Numbered from the stretch's first letter, positions 17,201 through 27,100 are shown. The stretch is DNA of 64,000 bases from Pseudomonas frederiksbergensis (GCF_017114915.1 NZ_JAAUOE010000002.1:247109-311108); one strand, 5' to 3'. A program made the numbers and translations. The notes: generated from the letters alone by a model not told the origin.

Positions 17201-17709
17201 GACGCGGCTCCTTTCTGCGAGTTGGCGGGTACCCCGATGTAATCCTCAAGGCTCGGCGGCGTGGTGTTCCAATAGCCGAAAAACATCTCGCTGTAGCCCA
17301 TGGGATGGGCCTGGGCAATTTTCCAGGCCCAGCTGTGGATGTAGGCCTGATCGGAAACCACCGTCGAATCACCCTTTTTGAAATTTCCTGCGTCATAAGG
17401 CTGGTACCAGACACCCAACAACCACAGCTTCATGATCGAACGCGCCGCTCGGGCCGTTTGGGTGGTCGCCGGTAGCGTCCCATTCATCAGTACCGCCTGG
17501 GCGATCCGGTCCGGGGGCTCAAGGTCCGCCGCCAGCGTCGCGTACTGAGTCAGCAAGGCGTTGAGCACATCAGGCGTGATGCGCGGCGTGATGAACTCGA
17601 GAAAGATCGGCGGCAAGCCCACCTGGTCGATGGCCGGTGCCAGTCGATCGGCGGGAATGCCAGTGAGGGCCGATGAAAGGCCAACGAAGTTCTGCAGATC
17701 ACTGCTCAT
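17197..17709 (-). CDS. Small subunit of FAD dehydrogenase (FAD-SLDH-like)
   Basis: 170 residues from an ATG at 17709 with AAGGAGT before it. It resembles the small (gamma-like) subunits that accompany GMC dehydrogenases of the sorbitol/glucose/gluconate type, notably in the ARSIMKLWLLGVWY core and the PMGYSEMFFGYWN end. In known systems this subunit carries a twin-arginine signal that drags the catalytic subunit to the periplasm. None is visible here at either possible start. Its start overlaps the cytochrome gene by 11 bases and its stop overlaps the GMC start by 4, so the three are coupled. Confidence 0.75.
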   Translation of the reverse strand: MSSDLQNFVGLSSALTGIPADRLAPAIDQVGLPPIFLEFITPRITPDVLNALLTQYATLAADLEPPDRIAQAVLMNGTLPATTQTARAARSIMKLWLLGVWYQPYDAGNFKKGDSTVVSDQAYIHSWAWKIAQAHPMGYSEMFFGYWNTTPPSLEDYIGVPANSQKGAAS

Positions 17710-19069
17710 GGCTGACTCCTTGTCCACCCGTGGACTGTGCGCGTTCAAGCAGGTAGGTGAAATCCGCGAAGCTGGTGCGCGGGGATTCGGTGACGTGGGT
17801 GGCCGCATTGCCATGGCAAGCCATGCAGCTGGAAGATGTCTGGGGCACCGTGCCCTGGATGTAGGTTTCCAGCGTGGCGTTGGCCAGGAACAAAGGCGCA
17901 GGGCTGCCCAGTGGGTTGGTCGCCAATATCTGGCAATTGGGCTGTGGAGGGGCTGACGGCCACTGGGTGCTGATCAATTGATAGTTCGCCCAGACGCTCT
18001 GCGGATTGACCGTCCGCAACAGGGCCTGGTACGTGCTGTTCAGGGTTTTGGTGGCATCGGTCAGCGGCGCGTCACGCTCGATCTGCGAGGGCGTCGCCTT
18101 GACTGCCGGGTTCCACGGCCGTGGCGGAGGCTGGTTGACTTCGCTCTTGCTGTTGGCGTTGTAGAACAGGTACGGGCCCACCCGCTGGGCAGGAGGCGTG
18201 GATTTCTCCGGTACGTTTTTCACATGTTCAAAGGTTGACCACACCCACTGCGCGGCATTGGCGGTCTTATGAACGATGTGCAACCCCACCAGCCCGACCG
18301 GCTCGGCTACGCACGATTCCTCGACAATCGGCCCATGACTCGGATCGCTGTTGCCCGGCGTATAGACCAGCGCATCGACGGCGTGGAAATCCTCTCGGCG
18401 ATCATTGGGGCCAAGCACTTTCCACGACGCCTTCACCATCACCGCACCCACCTGTTTCGTCTCGGCGGAGCCACAACTGAAAGCCACGGCGTTGCTCGGG
18501 TTTGCGGCGAAAAACTTCTGCTGCCCTTCGATGCTGTACAGCCCGTTGTTGACAATCCCGTCGAACATCGATTGGTTGACCACGATTTCGTTGCGCGTAT
18601 AGACGCCGTTCTGATCCACCAGCGGGCCGCTCTCGAAGGGCTGGATAAACTCATCCAGCACATCGGGCACCTTGCCCATCTGTTGCAACAGGCGACCAGG
18701 CTTGAGCGACTTGCACGCTTCGGGGAGAGTTGCCGGGGCATTCCAGGGCAGCGGTGTCTGGCCCTTGGCCCGGAAGATCTGGTAGCTCTCCTTCCAGCTT
18801 TCCCACACCGTGGCTCCATCCTGCTTGCCGATGGGGGTGCCGGTATCTGGATCACCATTGTCCAGTGCCGGCCAGTTCAGGGCGATGAAGGTCTGCCACG
18901 ACAAGTCATCGAAATTGGCCTGCAGGCTGGGCAGAGAAACGGGTTGGGTAACCGTGACATCGAAGGGTATCTGCGGCGACAGCGAGGGGGCGGCACTGGC
19001 GCACGGGCTCAGCAAAACGCTCAACAAGGCACAACCAAACGGGCCATGCCGACTGACTTCCTTTCTCAT
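17699..19069 (-). CDS. Exported monoheme cytochrome-c-like subunit of the dehydrogenase operon
   Basis: 456 residues with a Sec signal peptide (GPFGCALLSVLLSPCASA). A single heme-binding motif, CMACH at 415-419, lies near the C-terminus. The large N-terminal part is Trp/Pro rich (QTFIALNWPALDN, WESWKESYQIF) and resembles uncharacterised 'cytochrome c family' proteins. The usual cytochrome partner of GMC dehydrogenases has three hemes, so this one-heme form with a big extra domain is atypical. First gene of the operon, it should pass electrons from the flavoprotein to the respiratory chain if the flavoprotein reaches the periplasm. Confidence 0.75.
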   Translation of the reverse strand: MRKEVSRHGPFGCALLSVLLSPCASAAPSLSPQIPFDVTVTQPVSLPSLQANFDDLSWQTFIALNWPALDNGDPDTGTPIGKQDGATVWESWKESYQIFRAKGQTPLPWNAPATLPEACKSLKPGRLLQQMGKVPDVLDEFIQPFESGPLVDQNGVYTRNEIVVNQSMFDGIVNNGLYSIEGQQKFFAANPSNAVAFSCGSAETKQVGAVMVKASWKVLGPNDRREDFHAVDALVYTPGNSDPSHGPIVEESCVAEPVGLVGLHIVHKTANAAQWVWSTFEHVKNVPEKSTPPAQRVGPYLFYNANSKSEVNQPPPRPWNPAVKATPSQIERDAPLTDATKTLNSTYQALLRTVNPQSVWANYQLISTQWPSAPPQPNCQILATNPLGSPAPLFLANATLETYIQGTVPQTSSSCMACHGNAATHVTESPRTSFADFTYLLERAQSTGGQGVSHEQ

Positions 19070-19246
19070 GCTTCATCTCCTTGGCATCAGGGCGCCAGGA
19101 GATAACACCGGTCCGTCATGGACTCTCACTGCCTCCTGGCAAGTCAGAGTCTAGGTAGGGTTTGAGGCAAAAAAATTGCCCGAGTAGAACCGATCGACGC
19201 AAGGCCGGGCGGTGTTATTACAGATTGGGTAGGTGTTCTTGGAGAC

Positions 19247-19340
19247 GCTCGCGAGCAGGCTCGCTCCCACAAGGACTTTGGGTGCCGACAGATTTGTGGT
19301 CAACACCGATCCACTGCGGGGGCGAGCCTGCTCGCGATGC
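19247..19340. repeat. REPIN of the GAGCAGGCTCGC type
   Basis: Inverted arms GCTCGCGAGCAGGCTCGCTC and GGCGAGCCTGCTCGCGATGC are separated by about 50 bases. It sits just after cysA and before the upstream region of the cytochrome gene. The remaining 19070-19246 should hold the dehydrogenase operon promoter, with no other feature seen. Confidence 0.75.
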
Positions 19341-19348
19341 TTTTGACC

Positions 19349-20338
19349 TTAGAGGTTGCCGACTTTCTGCCAGACCTTCGGCTTGAAGAACAGCGTCTCG
19401 CCCTTCGCCAATCCAACCAGGCTATCGTGATCCTTCACCACTTCCGCCTCGATCAGCTCGCTTTGGCCTTCGACCTTCAGCGTCACCCGCGTGGTGGCAC
19501 CCAGCGGACGAATATCGCGCACTTCAGCGGCGTGGTGGTCTTCCAGTTCATGGCGCGACAGCGACACTTCGTGTGGACGGAACAGCACGTGCCGGTCTTC
19601 ACCCAAATGCAGACGATTCGAATCGCCGAGGAAGTGATAGACGAAATCACTGGCCGGGTTTTCATAGACGTCACCCGGCGAGCCGATCTGCTCGATCACA
19701 CCCTTGTTCATCACCACGATCCGGTCGGCCACTTCCATCGCCTCTTCCTGATCGTGGGTCACGAAGACCGAGGTCAGGTTGATGTCTTCGTGCAGCCGTG
19801 CGAGCCAGCGACGCAGCTCTTTACGGACCTTGGCATCGAGGGCGCCAAAAGGCTCGTCGAGCAACAGCACTTTCGGCTCTACCGCCAAAGCACGGGCCAA
19901 GGCGATGCGCTGACGCTGGCCGCCGGAGAGTTGTTCCGGGTAGCGATCGGCCAACCAATCCAGTTGCACCATGTTCAGCAGTTCGTGGACTTTCACCGCG
20001 ATCTGGCTTTCGTTCGGACGCTGGTTTTTCGGCTTCATGCGCAGGCCGAACGCGACGTTGTCGAACACCGTCATGTGCCGGAACAGGGCGTAGTGCTGGA
20101 ACACGAAGCCAACGTTGCGATCCCGCACGTCGTGGCCGGAGACATCTTCGCCGTGGAACACGATGTTGCCCTGATCCGGGGTTTCCAGGCCGGCGATGAT
20201 CCGCAGCAGCGTGGTCTTGCCACAACCGGACGGCCCCAGCAGCGCCACCAGCTCGCCGCTTTGAATGTCCAGGCTGATGTTGTCCAGCGCCTTGAACGCG
20301 TGGAAATTCTTGCTGACGTTACGCACTTCGATCGACAT
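19349..20338 (-). CDS. cysA: Sulfate/thiosulfate ABC importer ATP-binding protein
   Basis: 329 residues. Walker [10 protein letters not shown] (about 36-44), Q-loop FQHYALF, signature [14 protein letters not shown] (about 134-147), Walker [13 protein letters not shown] and the switch His in [10 protein letters not shown] are all intact, followed by a C-terminal TOBE-like regulatory region. It is the cytoplasmic ATPase that powers sulfate import through CysT/CysW, and the last gene of oscA-sbp-cysT-cysW-cysA, 3 bases after cysW. A REPIN follows its stop. Confidence 0.95.
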   Translation of the reverse strand: MSIEVRNVSKNFHAFKALDNISLDIQSGELVALLGPSGCGKTTLLRIIAGLETPDQGNIVFHGEDVSGHDVRDRNVGFVFQHYALFRHMTVFDNVAFGLRMKPKNQRPNESQIAVKVHELLNMVQLDWLADRYPEQLSGGQRQRIALARALAVEPKVLLLDEPFGALDAKVRKELRRWLARLHEDINLTSVFVTHDQEEAMEVADRIVVMNKGVIEQIGSPGDVYENPASDFVYHFLGDSNRLHLGEDRHVLFRPHEVSLSRHELEDHHAAEVRDIRPLGATTRVTLKVEGQSELIEAEVVKDHDSLVGLAKGETLFFKPKVWQKVGNL

Positions 20339-20341
20339 GAC

Positions 20342-21211
20342 TTATTCCTCCGCGGCGCTGGCGCGCAGGCGGTTAATACGGTTTTCGCTCCACTGCTTGA
20401 GCAGCAGGATGAAGAGCGCCAGGATCAGCAACAGGCTCGCCACGGCGAACGCGGCCACGTGGTTGTATTCGTTGTAGAGAATCTCGACGTGCAGCGGCAA
20501 GGTGTTGGTCACCCCGCGAATGTGCCCGGAAACCACCGACACTGCACCGAACTCACCCATGGCCCGGGCCGTACACAGCACCACACCGTAGATCAGGCCC
20601 CATTTGATATTGGGTACGGTGACGTGCCAGAACATCTGCCAGCCATTGGCGCCGAGCAGGCGCGCGGCCTCCTCTTCCTGGGTGCCTTGTTCCTGCATCA
20701 GCGGGATCAGTTCACGGGCCACGAACGGCACGGTGACAAAAATCGTCGCCAGCACAATGCCCGGCAAAGCGAAGACGATCTGGATGTCGTGGTCCTGCAA
20801 CCATGGGCCGAACAGACCCTGGGCGCCGAACATCAACACATAGACCAGACCCGCGATCACCGGCGACACCGAGAACGGCAGATCGATCAGGGTCACCAGC
20901 ATGCTCTTGCCGCGGAACGAGTATTTACTCACGCACCACGCCGCGCTGACACCGAACACCAGGTTCAGCGGCACCGAAATCAGCACCGCAATCACCGTGA
21001 GTTTCAGCGCCGACAAAGCGTCCGGCTCGAAGATAGCCGTAAAGAACGCACCCAGCCCCAGCTTCAGGCCCTGGGACACCACGATGAACAGCGGCAGCAA
21101 CAGAAACATCGCAAAGATCAACCAGCCCAGGACAATCAGGATTCGCCGCGACGTGGCACTGCCACGGCGGGCGGCGTTCGAGGAGGCCGCTGCAATAGAC
21201 GATTGGGACAT
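20342..21211 (-). CDS. cysW: Sulfate ABC importer permease CysW
   Basis: 289 residues with six predicted membrane helices and the ABC-importer EAA loop ([31 protein letters not shown], about 170-200). It pairs with CysT to form the membrane channel for sulfate/thiosulfate. It lies 13 bases after cysT and 3 before cysA. The N-terminal 25 residues are Ser/Ala rich and cytoplasmic, as is usual for Pseudomonas CysW. Confidence 0.94.
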   Translation of the reverse strand: MSQSSIAAASSNAARRGSATSRRILIVLGWLIFAMFLLLPLFIVVSQGLKLGLGAFFTAIFEPDALSALKLTVIAVLISVPLNLVFGVSAAWCVSKYSFRGKSMLVTLIDLPFSVSPVIAGLVYVLMFGAQGLFGPWLQDHDIQIVFALPGIVLATIFVTVPFVARELIPLMQEQGTQEEEAARLLGANGWQMFWHVTVPNIKWGLIYGVVLCTARAMGEFGAVSVVSGHIRGVTNTLPLHVEILYNEYNHVAAFAVASLLLILALFILLLKQWSENRINRLRASAAEE

Positions 21212-21224
21212 TTTTCGCGCCTCC

Positions 21225-22043
21225 TTATGGGGTTTCGATGCGCCGCTGCAACAAGTTGATCAGCAGCAACAAGACAAAGGAAACCACCAGCATCAGTACA
21301 CCAATGGAGGTGGCGCCGGTGTAATCGTACTGGTCGAGTTTGACCATGATCAGCAGCGGCAGAATTTCGGTTTTCATCGGCATGTTGCCGGCGATGAAAA
21401 TCACCGAACCGTACTCGCCGACCCCGCGGGCAAAGGCCAAAGCGAAACCAGTCAGCCAGGCTGGGAGCAGCGCCGGCATCAGAATATGACGGAAAACCTG
21501 CAGCGGTTTTGCCCCCAGGCACGCCGCCGCCTCTTCCACTTCACGGGGGATATCGGCCAGTACAGGCTGTACCGTACGTACTACGAATGGAAGTGTCACG
21601 AAAGTCAGCGCCAGGGTGATGCCCAGGGGGGTGTAGGCGATCTTGAAGCCCAGGTCCGCCGCGAACTGACCCACCAGGCCTGTGGGGGTGTACAGCGCGG
21701 TGAGCGCGATACCGGCCACGGCGGTGGGCAATGCGAACGGCAAATCGATCATCGCATCGATGACTTTGCGCCCCGGGAAGGTGTAGCGCACCAGCACCCA
21801 GGCCAGCAGCGTGCCGATCACGCCGTTGATGATCGCGGCGTACAATGCCGTGCCGAAGCTCAGCTTCAACGCCGCCAGCACCCGAGGGGCCGAGATGATT
21901 GCCCAGAACTGGTCCCAGGTCAGTTGAGCGGCGTGCACGAACATCGCCGCCAGTGGAATGAGCACAATCAGGCTGAGGTACACCAAGGTGTAGCCCAGCG
22001 TCAGCCCGAAGCCGGGTATGACGGGGGAGATACGACGCGACAT
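21225..22043 (-). CDS. cysT: Sulfate ABC importer permease CysT
   Basis: 272 residues from an ATG at 22043 with AAGGAC upstream; an earlier in-frame start lacks a ribosome binding site. Six membrane helices and the EAA loop ([30 protein letters not shown], about 175-205) are present. It is the partner permease of CysW (also called CysU). A GC hairpin lies between it and sbp and may lower expression of the membrane genes relative to the binding protein. Confidence 0.94.
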   Translation of the reverse strand: MSRRISPVIPGFGLTLGYTLVYLSLIVLIPLAAMFVHAAQLTWDQFWAIISAPRVLAALKLSFGTALYAAIINGVIGTLLAWVLVRYTFPGRKVIDAMIDLPFALPTAVAGIALTALYTPTGLVGQFAADLGFKIAYTPLGITLALTFVTLPFVVRTVQPVLADIPREVEEAAACLGAKPLQVFRHILMPALLPAWLTGFALAFARGVGEYGSVIFIAGNMPMKTEILPLLIMVKLDQYDYTGATSIGVLMLVVSFVLLLLINLLQRRIETP

Positions 22044-22070
22044 AAAAGTCCTTGGTTGAGAACGCACTAA

Positions 22071-22092
22071 GCCCCAACGGTGAAGTCGGGGC
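22071..22092 (-). promoter_or_regulatory. Stem-loop between sbp and cysT
   Basis: GCCCC and GGGGC arms with a 12-base loop lie in the 71-base sbp-cysT gap, with no T tract. It probably stabilises the sbp message or attenuates transcription into cysT, as seen between binding-protein and permease genes in other ABC operons. Confidence 0.4.
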
Positions 22093-22114
22093 CCGTTGGC
22101 TGATCTATTTCAGG

Positions 22115-23128
22115 TTACTGCGCCTGGTAGATCTGATCGAACACGCCACCGTCATTGAAGAATTTCGGTTGCGCGGTTTTCCAGCCGCCGAAGTCCTTGT
22201 CGATGGTCACCAGTTCCAGGGTCGGGAACTGCTTGGCGTACTTGGCGGCCACGTCCTTGTCACGTGGACGATAGAAGTTTTTCGCCGCGATTTCCTGGCC
22301 GGCCGGGCTGTACAGGTGCTTGAGGTACGCTTCGGCGAGCTCGGTGTTGCCCTTTTTCTCGGCGTTCTTGTCGACCACGGCCACCGGTGGTTCGGCGAGG
22401 ATCGACAGCGACGGCACAACGATGTCGAACTTGTCGGCGCCGCCGTCTTCTTTCAAGGCCAGGAAGGCTTCGTTTTCCCAGGCCAGCAACACGTCGCCCT
22501 GACCGTTGTTGACGAAGGTGATGGTCGAGCCGCGAGCGCCGGTGTCCAGCACTGGCACGTGTTTGAACAGGGTCTGCACGTACTCTTTGGCCTTGGCTTC
22601 GTTACCGCCGTTGGCTTTCAGGCCATAGGCCCAGGCCGCGAGGAAGTTCCAGCGTGCGCCGCCGGAGGTTTTCGGGTTCGGGGTGATGACTTCCACGCCG
22701 TTCTTGGTCAGATCGCCCCAGTCCTTGATGCCTTTCGGGTTGCCCTTGCGCACCAGGAACACGATGGTTGAGGTGTACGGCGTGCTCGCTTGCGGCAGAC
22801 GCTTCTGCCAATCCACCGGCAGGGACTTGCCGAGTTTGGCGACTTCGTCGATGTCACCGGCCAGGGCCAGGGTCACCACGTCGGCCCGCAGACCGTCGAT
22901 CACTGCGCGAGCCTGTTTACCTGAACCACCGTGGGATTGCTGGATCTTCACGTTGTCGCCAGCGTGATCTTTCTTCCAGAAGTTAATGAACTCGGCGTTG
23001 TAGTCCTGATACAGCTCACGGGTCGGGTCATACGACACGTTGAGCAGTTCGTAATCCTTGGCAACCACGGAACCAGCAAAAAGGGCACTGGCCAGGGCGG
23101 CCAAAGCAAAATGACGAATCGACGACAT
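22115..23128 (-). CDS. sbp: Periplasmic sulfate-binding protein
   Basis: 337 residues with a Sec signal peptide (cleavage after ...AGSVVA). The mature start [21 protein letters not shown] and the [17 protein letters not shown] and [11 protein letters not shown] segments are characteristic of Sbp/CysP; the Ser/Gly-rich loops coordinate the sulfate dianion. It delivers sulfate to CysTWA. Upstream lies oscA, with a REP-like palindrome between them. Control by CysB with acetylserine is expected from related species. Confidence 0.95.
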   Translation of the reverse strand: MSSIRHFALAALASALFAGSVVAKDYELLNVSYDPTRELYQDYNAEFINFWKKDHAGDNVKIQQSHGGSGKQARAVIDGLRADVVTLALAGDIDEVAKLGKSLPVDWQKRLPQASTPYTSTIVFLVRKGNPKGIKDWGDLTKNGVEVITPNPKTSGGARWNFLAAWAYGLKANGGNEAKAKEYVQTLFKHVPVLDTGARGSTITFVNNGQGDVLLAWENEAFLALKEDGGADKFDIVVPSLSILAEPPVAVVDKNAEKKGNTELAEAYLKHLYSPAGQEIAAKNFYRPRDKDVAAKYAKQFPTLELVTIDKDFGGWKTAQPKFFNDGGVFDQIYQAQ

Positions 23129-23194
23129 GGTGAAAGCTCCTGGAATTCTGGGTGTGGTGGCTTTTTCTTATGGTCTGGAACGGGTTGCCCGTAC

Positions 23195-23270
23195 AAAAGA
23201 TCGCAGCCTTCGGCAGCTCCTACGGGAGATTGCGTGCTTCTGTCGGAGCCGCCGCAGGCTGCGATCTTTT
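23195..23270. repeat. REP-like inverted repeat between oscA and sbp
   Basis: AAAAGATCGCAGCC and GGCTGCGATCTTTT arms enclose about 45 bases containing degenerate GGCAGCTCC / GGAGCCGCC cores. It is the same family as the element at 26862-26943. The right arm touches the TAA stop of oscA. Confidence 0.75.
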
Positions 23271-23451
23271 AGCTCGACTTATTGGCCGGATGCTGCAAAC
23301 GGAATTTCTCTTTGCGTTCGATCTGGACCACCTGGGCGTTGTGCACGGTGATCTCCACAGCACCAAAGCGCAGATCGCGCAGGGCACTCTGGATTTCACG
23401 CAAAATGGTGGCTTCGTCCTGCCCGTCAACACTGCGTAGGGATGCGCTCAT
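23269..23451 (-). CDS. oscA: OscA, small DUF2292/YezD-like protein
   Basis: 60 residues. The core REIQSALRDLRFGAVEITVHNAQVVQIERKEKFRL is the DUF2292 (YezD) pattern. Its place directly upstream of sbp-cysTWA matches oscA of other pseudomonads, where it is needed for growth on organosulfur compounds and under chromate stress when sulfate import is limiting. There is no signal peptide; it is a small cytoplasmic protein whose mechanism is unknown. It is likely co-transcribed with sbp and shares its promoter region, which has an AT-rich inverted repeat. Confidence 0.9.
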   Translation of the reverse strand: MSASLRSVDGQDEATILREIQSALRDLRFGAVEITVHNAQVVQIERKEKFRLQHPANKSS

Positions 23452-23531
23452 GGTGCTGCTCCTTTAATGAGATATGCCTGGCAGTGGCGGGCACTGCTTA
23501 AGGCGTGGAGCAATAGTAGATAGGCGCACAT

Positions 23532-23556
23532 ATTCTTAAAAATACTATTTAAGAAT
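23532..23556 (-). promoter_or_regulatory. AT-rich inverted repeat upstream of oscA (possible CysB site)
   Basis: ATTCTTAAA and TTTAAGAAT are perfect 9-bp arms with a 7-base spacer, about 80 bases upstream of the oscA start in an AT-rich patch. The position and composition suit a LysR-type (CysB) activator site and nearby promoter. CysB control is inferred from the operon, not shown. Confidence 0.45.
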
Positions 23557-23578
23557 TTTTATATAACCAGAAGAATGA

Positions 23579-23605
23579 TCACTCCCATGCTCCGCATGGG
23601 AACGA
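23579..23605. repeat. Fragment of the GTTCCCA...TGGGAAC palindromic repeat
   Basis: CCCATGCTCCGCATGGGAACGATC matches one end of the elements at 6584-6688 and 28103-28214. It abuts the stop of the GGDEF-EAL gene. Confidence 0.5.
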
Positions 23606-25543
23606 TCAGCGCGGTAGAATCACCGGCGCCCGAACCCAATCCAAGGAAGCCGCCGGTACAGGCCGCCCAAACCAGTAGCCCTGCCCCAGATCGCAATCGT
23701 GCTCGAGCAGGAAAGCCGCCTGCTCGACCTGTTCAATCCCCTCGGCATGCACTTGCATCCCCATGCTCTGCGCCAGCGCAACGATCACCCGCGCGATTGC
23801 CGCGTCATCCTCGTCACCCGGCAAGCCTGCGACGAATCCCTGATCGATCTTGAGCTTTTGCACCGGCAAGCGCTTAAGCCGTAGCAACGACGAATAGCCC
23901 GTGCCGAAGTCATCGATGGCCAGCCGCACGCCCAACTCGCGCAAGCGATGCATCTGCTCCAGCGCCACTTCCGGATCTTCCATCACCGCACTTTCGGTGA
24001 CTTCCAGCTCCAGATACGCCGGATCCAGGCCGGTGTCGTGCAGCACCTGAGCCACCTGCTGATACAACTCGCGGCGGGCGAACAGGCGCGAAGAAACGTT
24101 CACCGCGACAAACGACAACGCCACGCCCCCCGCTTGCCACTGGCACATTTGCTGACAGGCCTGGCGCATGACCCAGGCATCGATCTCGGCAATCAGCCCG
24201 GTGCGTTCGGCAATGGGGATGAATTCAGCCGGCGACACCAGCCCGCGTTGCGGATGCTCCCAGCGCACCAGGGCCTCGACGCCGATCAGGCGACTGGTTT
24301 TGAGGTTGTGCACGGGCTGGTAATAAACCCGCAACTCCTGCTGCTCCAGCGCTCGACGCAACTCGAACGCAATCTCCACGCGTTGTTGGGCGTGTGCGGT
24401 CAACTCTTCTGTATAGAGGGCATAACCGTCGCGGCCGGCGCTCTTGGCCTTGAACAGCGCCGAATCGGCGTTGCGCAACAGTTGCTCGGCACTCAAGGCA
24501 TCGCTGGGGAACAGACTGATGCCGACACTGGCATTGATGAACAACGAATGCCCGTCGATCTGGAATGGCTCCTTGAGGCCATCGATGACCCGTTGAGCCA
24601 GCGCTGCGGCGTGCCCCGGTTGCGGGCAATTTTCAGCCAGTACCGCAAATTCATCGCCACTGAGCCGCGCCAGCGTGATACCCGGGCCGAACAAGGCCTT
24701 CAAACGCTCAGCCACGGCCTTGAGCAGTTGATCACCGACACTGTGGCCGAGGCTGTCATTGATCAACTTGAAATGATCGAGGTCGATCATCAGCAACGCA
24801 CACCCGCGCTTATGGACCTGCGCCGAAGCCACGGCCTGCCCGGCCCGGTCGGTAAACAGCAGCCGATTAGGCAGATCGGTCAGCGGATCGTGGTGGGCCA
24901 GGCGCGTCAGTTCATCCTCGGAGTTCTTGATCGCACTGATGTCGGAAAACACTGCCACGTACTGGCTGAGCCGCCCCTGCTCGTCATGAACGAGGCGGAT
25001 CGTCTGCCATTGCGGGTAGATCTCGCCACTTTTGCGACGGTTCCAGATTTCACCGCTCCATTCGCCGAGGCTCTCGAGTGTCACGAACATCGCCTGGTAG
25101 AAGCCTGGCGGGTGATGGCCCGACTTGAACATGCTCGGTCGCTGACCCAGCACTTCCTCGCACTGGTAGCCGGTGATTTCCATGAATGCCCGGTTCACAT
25201 GGACGATCAGCCCTTTGCTGTTGGTGACCAATACCCCTTCTCGGGTGCAATCGAACACCGCGGCCGCCTGACGCAAACGCTCCCGGTCTGCATTGCGCTC
25301 ACGCAATTTGGCGCCGACGCCCAGGCAGCGAAACAATCGTGCCCGTGCAACGAAAATCAGCCCGGCACTGAACGCCACCCAGGCATAACCGTTGATCAGT
25401 TGCCAGCGCAGCAAGTCGGTGGAATTATCGAAGAATCTGTTCAATAAATAACCACTAAACTGGAGCCAGGTGACGGAAAGCACCAGGTAAAGCAGCGCTG
25501 CACGCAAGGCATCGCGATATGTGGCTGACATTCGAGCGTCCAT
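23606..25543 (-). CDS. Membrane PAS-GGDEF-EAL c-di-GMP phosphodiesterase
   Basis: 645 residues. Two N-terminal membrane helices (about 12-32 and 48-68) are followed by a PAS domain (about 92-210), a GGDEF domain (about 215-375) and an EAL domain (about 385-640). The GGDEF signature reads SGDEF, and no RxxD inhibitory site precedes it, so cyclase activity is doubtful. EAL landmarks are intact (EALVRWEHP, VTESAV, DDFGTGYSSL, LKIDQGF, AEGIE), so it should degrade c-di-GMP. Placed beside oscA/sbp and divergent from desA, it corresponds to P. aeruginosa PA0285. It may be linked to the nearby PNAG genes only in the general sense that c-di-GMP controls biofilm. Confidence 0.88.
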   Translation of the reverse strand: MDARMSATYRDALRAALLYLVLSVTWLQFSGYLLNRFFDNSTDLLRWQLINGYAWVAFSAGLIFVARARLFRCLGVGAKLRERNADRERLRQAAAVFDCTREGVLVTNSKGLIVHVNRAFMEITGYQCEEVLGQRPSMFKSGHHPPGFYQAMFVTLESLGEWSGEIWNRRKSGEIYPQWQTIRLVHDEQGRLSQYVAVFSDISAIKNSEDELTRLAHHDPLTDLPNRLLFTDRAGQAVASAQVHKRGCALLMIDLDHFKLINDSLGHSVGDQLLKAVAERLKALFGPGITLARLSGDEFAVLAENCPQPGHAAALAQRVIDGLKEPFQIDGHSLFINASVGISLFPSDALSAEQLLRNADSALFKAKSAGRDGYALYTEELTAHAQQRVEIAFELRRALEQQELRVYYQPVHNLKTSRLIGVEALVRWEHPQRGLVSPAEFIPIAERTGLIAEIDAWVMRQACQQMCQWQAGGVALSFVAVNVSSRLFARRELYQQVAQVLHDTGLDPAYLELEVTESAVMEDPEVALEQMHRLRELGVRLAIDDFGTGYSSLLRLKRLPVQKLKIDQGFVAGLPGDEDDAAIARVIVALAQSMGMQVHAEGIEQVEQAAFLLEHDCDLGQGYWFGRPVPAASLDWVRAPVILPR

Positions 25544-25679
25544 GTCCCTACAAAAAAGGCTGGAATTATAGTTTAAAGAAACATCCGGCCACTCTTATCT
25601 GAAAGGGCGACTGGTTTTATCTCTGGGCTTAGTGATAATGCAACGGCGGTTTTTTTCTTTATCGAGGGCCCTATAGCCT

Positions 25680-26861
25680 ATGTGGTACGAAGGTTTTCTT
25701 GGCTTATCGCCCTGGTCACTGGTGGCAGTCACCCTACTGATGACCCACGTGACGATCATTGCCGTCACGGTCTATCTGCATCGTTATTCGGCCCATCGCT
25801 CGCTCGAGCTCAATGCTGGCCTGAAACATTTCTTCCGCTTCTGGCTGTGGTTGACCACGGCGCAGAACACCCGCGAGTGGACGGCTATCCACCGCAAGCA
25901 TCACGCCAAATGCGAAACCGTCGACGACCCGCACAGCCCGGTGATCAAGGGGCTCTCCACCGTGCTGCGCAAAGGTGCCGAGCTGTACCGTGCCGAAGCG
26001 GAAAACCCCGAGACCCTGCGCATCTACGGCAAGAACTGCCCCGAAGACTGGATCGAGCGCAACCTCTACAGCCGCTTCCCGCTGCTGGGCGTGGCGATCA
26101 TGGGTGTCATCGACCTGCTGTTGTTCGGCACCATCGGCATCACCATCTGGGCCATCCAGATGATGTGGATCCCGGTCTGGGCCGCCGGCGTGGTCAATGG
26201 CCTGGGCCATGCTATCGGCTACCGCAACTTCGAATGCCGCGATGCGGCGACCAATCTGGTGCCCTGGGGCATCCTGATCGGCGGCGAAGAACTGCATAAC
26301 AATCATCACACCTACCCTAACTCGGCCAAACTGTCGGTGAAGAAGTGGGAATTCGACCTCGGCTGGGCCTGGATCCAGGTCTTCAGCTTCCTGCGTCTGG
26401 CCAAGGTCCAACGGGTCGCGCCCATCGCCCACCGTGTCGAAGGCAAAGGCAGCCTGGACATGGACACCGCCATGGCAATCCTCAACAACCGCTTCCAGAT
26501 CATGGCCCAGTACCGCAAGCTGGTGATCGCGCCGCTGGTCAAGCAAGAACTGGAAAAGGTCGATCACTCGGTCCGTCACCAGTTCCACCGGGCCAAGCGC
26601 CTGCTCTCCCGGGAAACCAGCCTGCTGGATGACAAGCACCATGTGCGCATCCAGACCATGCTCGAGCACAGCCAGGCGTTGAAGGTAATTTACGAGAAAC
26701 GTCTGGCCTTGCAGCAGATCTGGGTCAAGACCAGCTCAAATGGTCACGACATGCTGGCCGCCATCAAGGATTGGGTACACGAGGCCGAGGCCAGCGGGAT
26801 TCAATCCCTGCGTGATTTCGCCGACCAGTTGAAAACCTACTCCCTGCGCCCTGCCACCTGA
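25680..26861 (+). CDS. desA: DesA-type acyl-lipid delta-9 fatty acid desaturase
   Basis: 393 residues. Histidine boxes HRYSAHRS (about 34), HRKHHAKC (about 71) and HNNHHTYPNSAK (about 200) match the stearoyl-CoA-desaturase-like membrane di-iron family, with membrane helices at about 8-30 and 130-180. The length and synteny (next to the PAS-GGDEF-EAL gene and the sulfate operon) fit P. aeruginosa DesA (PA0286), which aerobically desaturates acyl chains of membrane phospholipids. It is monocistronic, with its promoter in the 136-base divergent region and a REPIN right after the stop. Confidence 0.9.
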   Translation: MWYEGFLGLSPWSLVAVTLLMTHVTIIAVTVYLHRYSAHRSLELNAGLKHFFRFWLWLTTAQNTREWTAIHRKHHAKCETVDDPHSPVIKGLSTVLRKGAELYRAEAENPETLRIYGKNCPEDWIERNLYSRFPLLGVAIMGVIDLLLFGTIGITIWAIQMMWIPVWAAGVVNGLGHAIGYRNFECRDAATNLVPWGILIGGEELHNNHHTYPNSAKLSVKKWEFDLGWAWIQVFSFLRLAKVQRVAPIAHRVEGKGSLDMDTAMAILNNRFQIMAQYRKLVIAPLVKQELEKVDHSVRHQFHRAKRLLSRETSLLDDKHHVRIQTMLEHSQALKVIYEKRLALQQIWVKTSSNGHDMLAAIKDWVHEAEASGIQSLRDFADQLKTYSLRPAT

Positions 26862-26943
26862 CCTGTAGGAGCTGCCGCAGGCTGCGATCTTTTGATCTTG
26901 AAAGAGCAAAATCAAAAGATCGCAGCCTGCGGCAGCTCCTACA
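26862..26943. repeat. REPIN with long perfect arms
   Basis: TGTAGGAGCTGCCGCAGGCTGCGATCTTTTGAT is mirrored by its complement ending GCAGCTCCTACA; the arms exceed 30 bases and are nearly perfect, so the RNA would form one long hairpin. It begins at the desA stop and probably acts as its terminator. Confidence 0.85.
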
Positions 26944-27100
26944 AACGCGTCGCCAGTACCGCCCAGCGGGAGCACGCCCCCTCGTTACAAAAAGCGGGAA
27001 CTTCGCCCCAAATCCCCTATCTCAAAGACACTTCGCCATCCAGGCGGGCTTTGTGTTGGCCGCTGTCGAATTAGCGGCACGCCCTTTGAGAGTTGTGCCG

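Noticed and set aside
19337..21259. 640-codon plus-strand open frame across the cys genes
   Set aside because: It lies opposite cysA and cysW, which are certain genes, and its composition is that of an antisense shadow.
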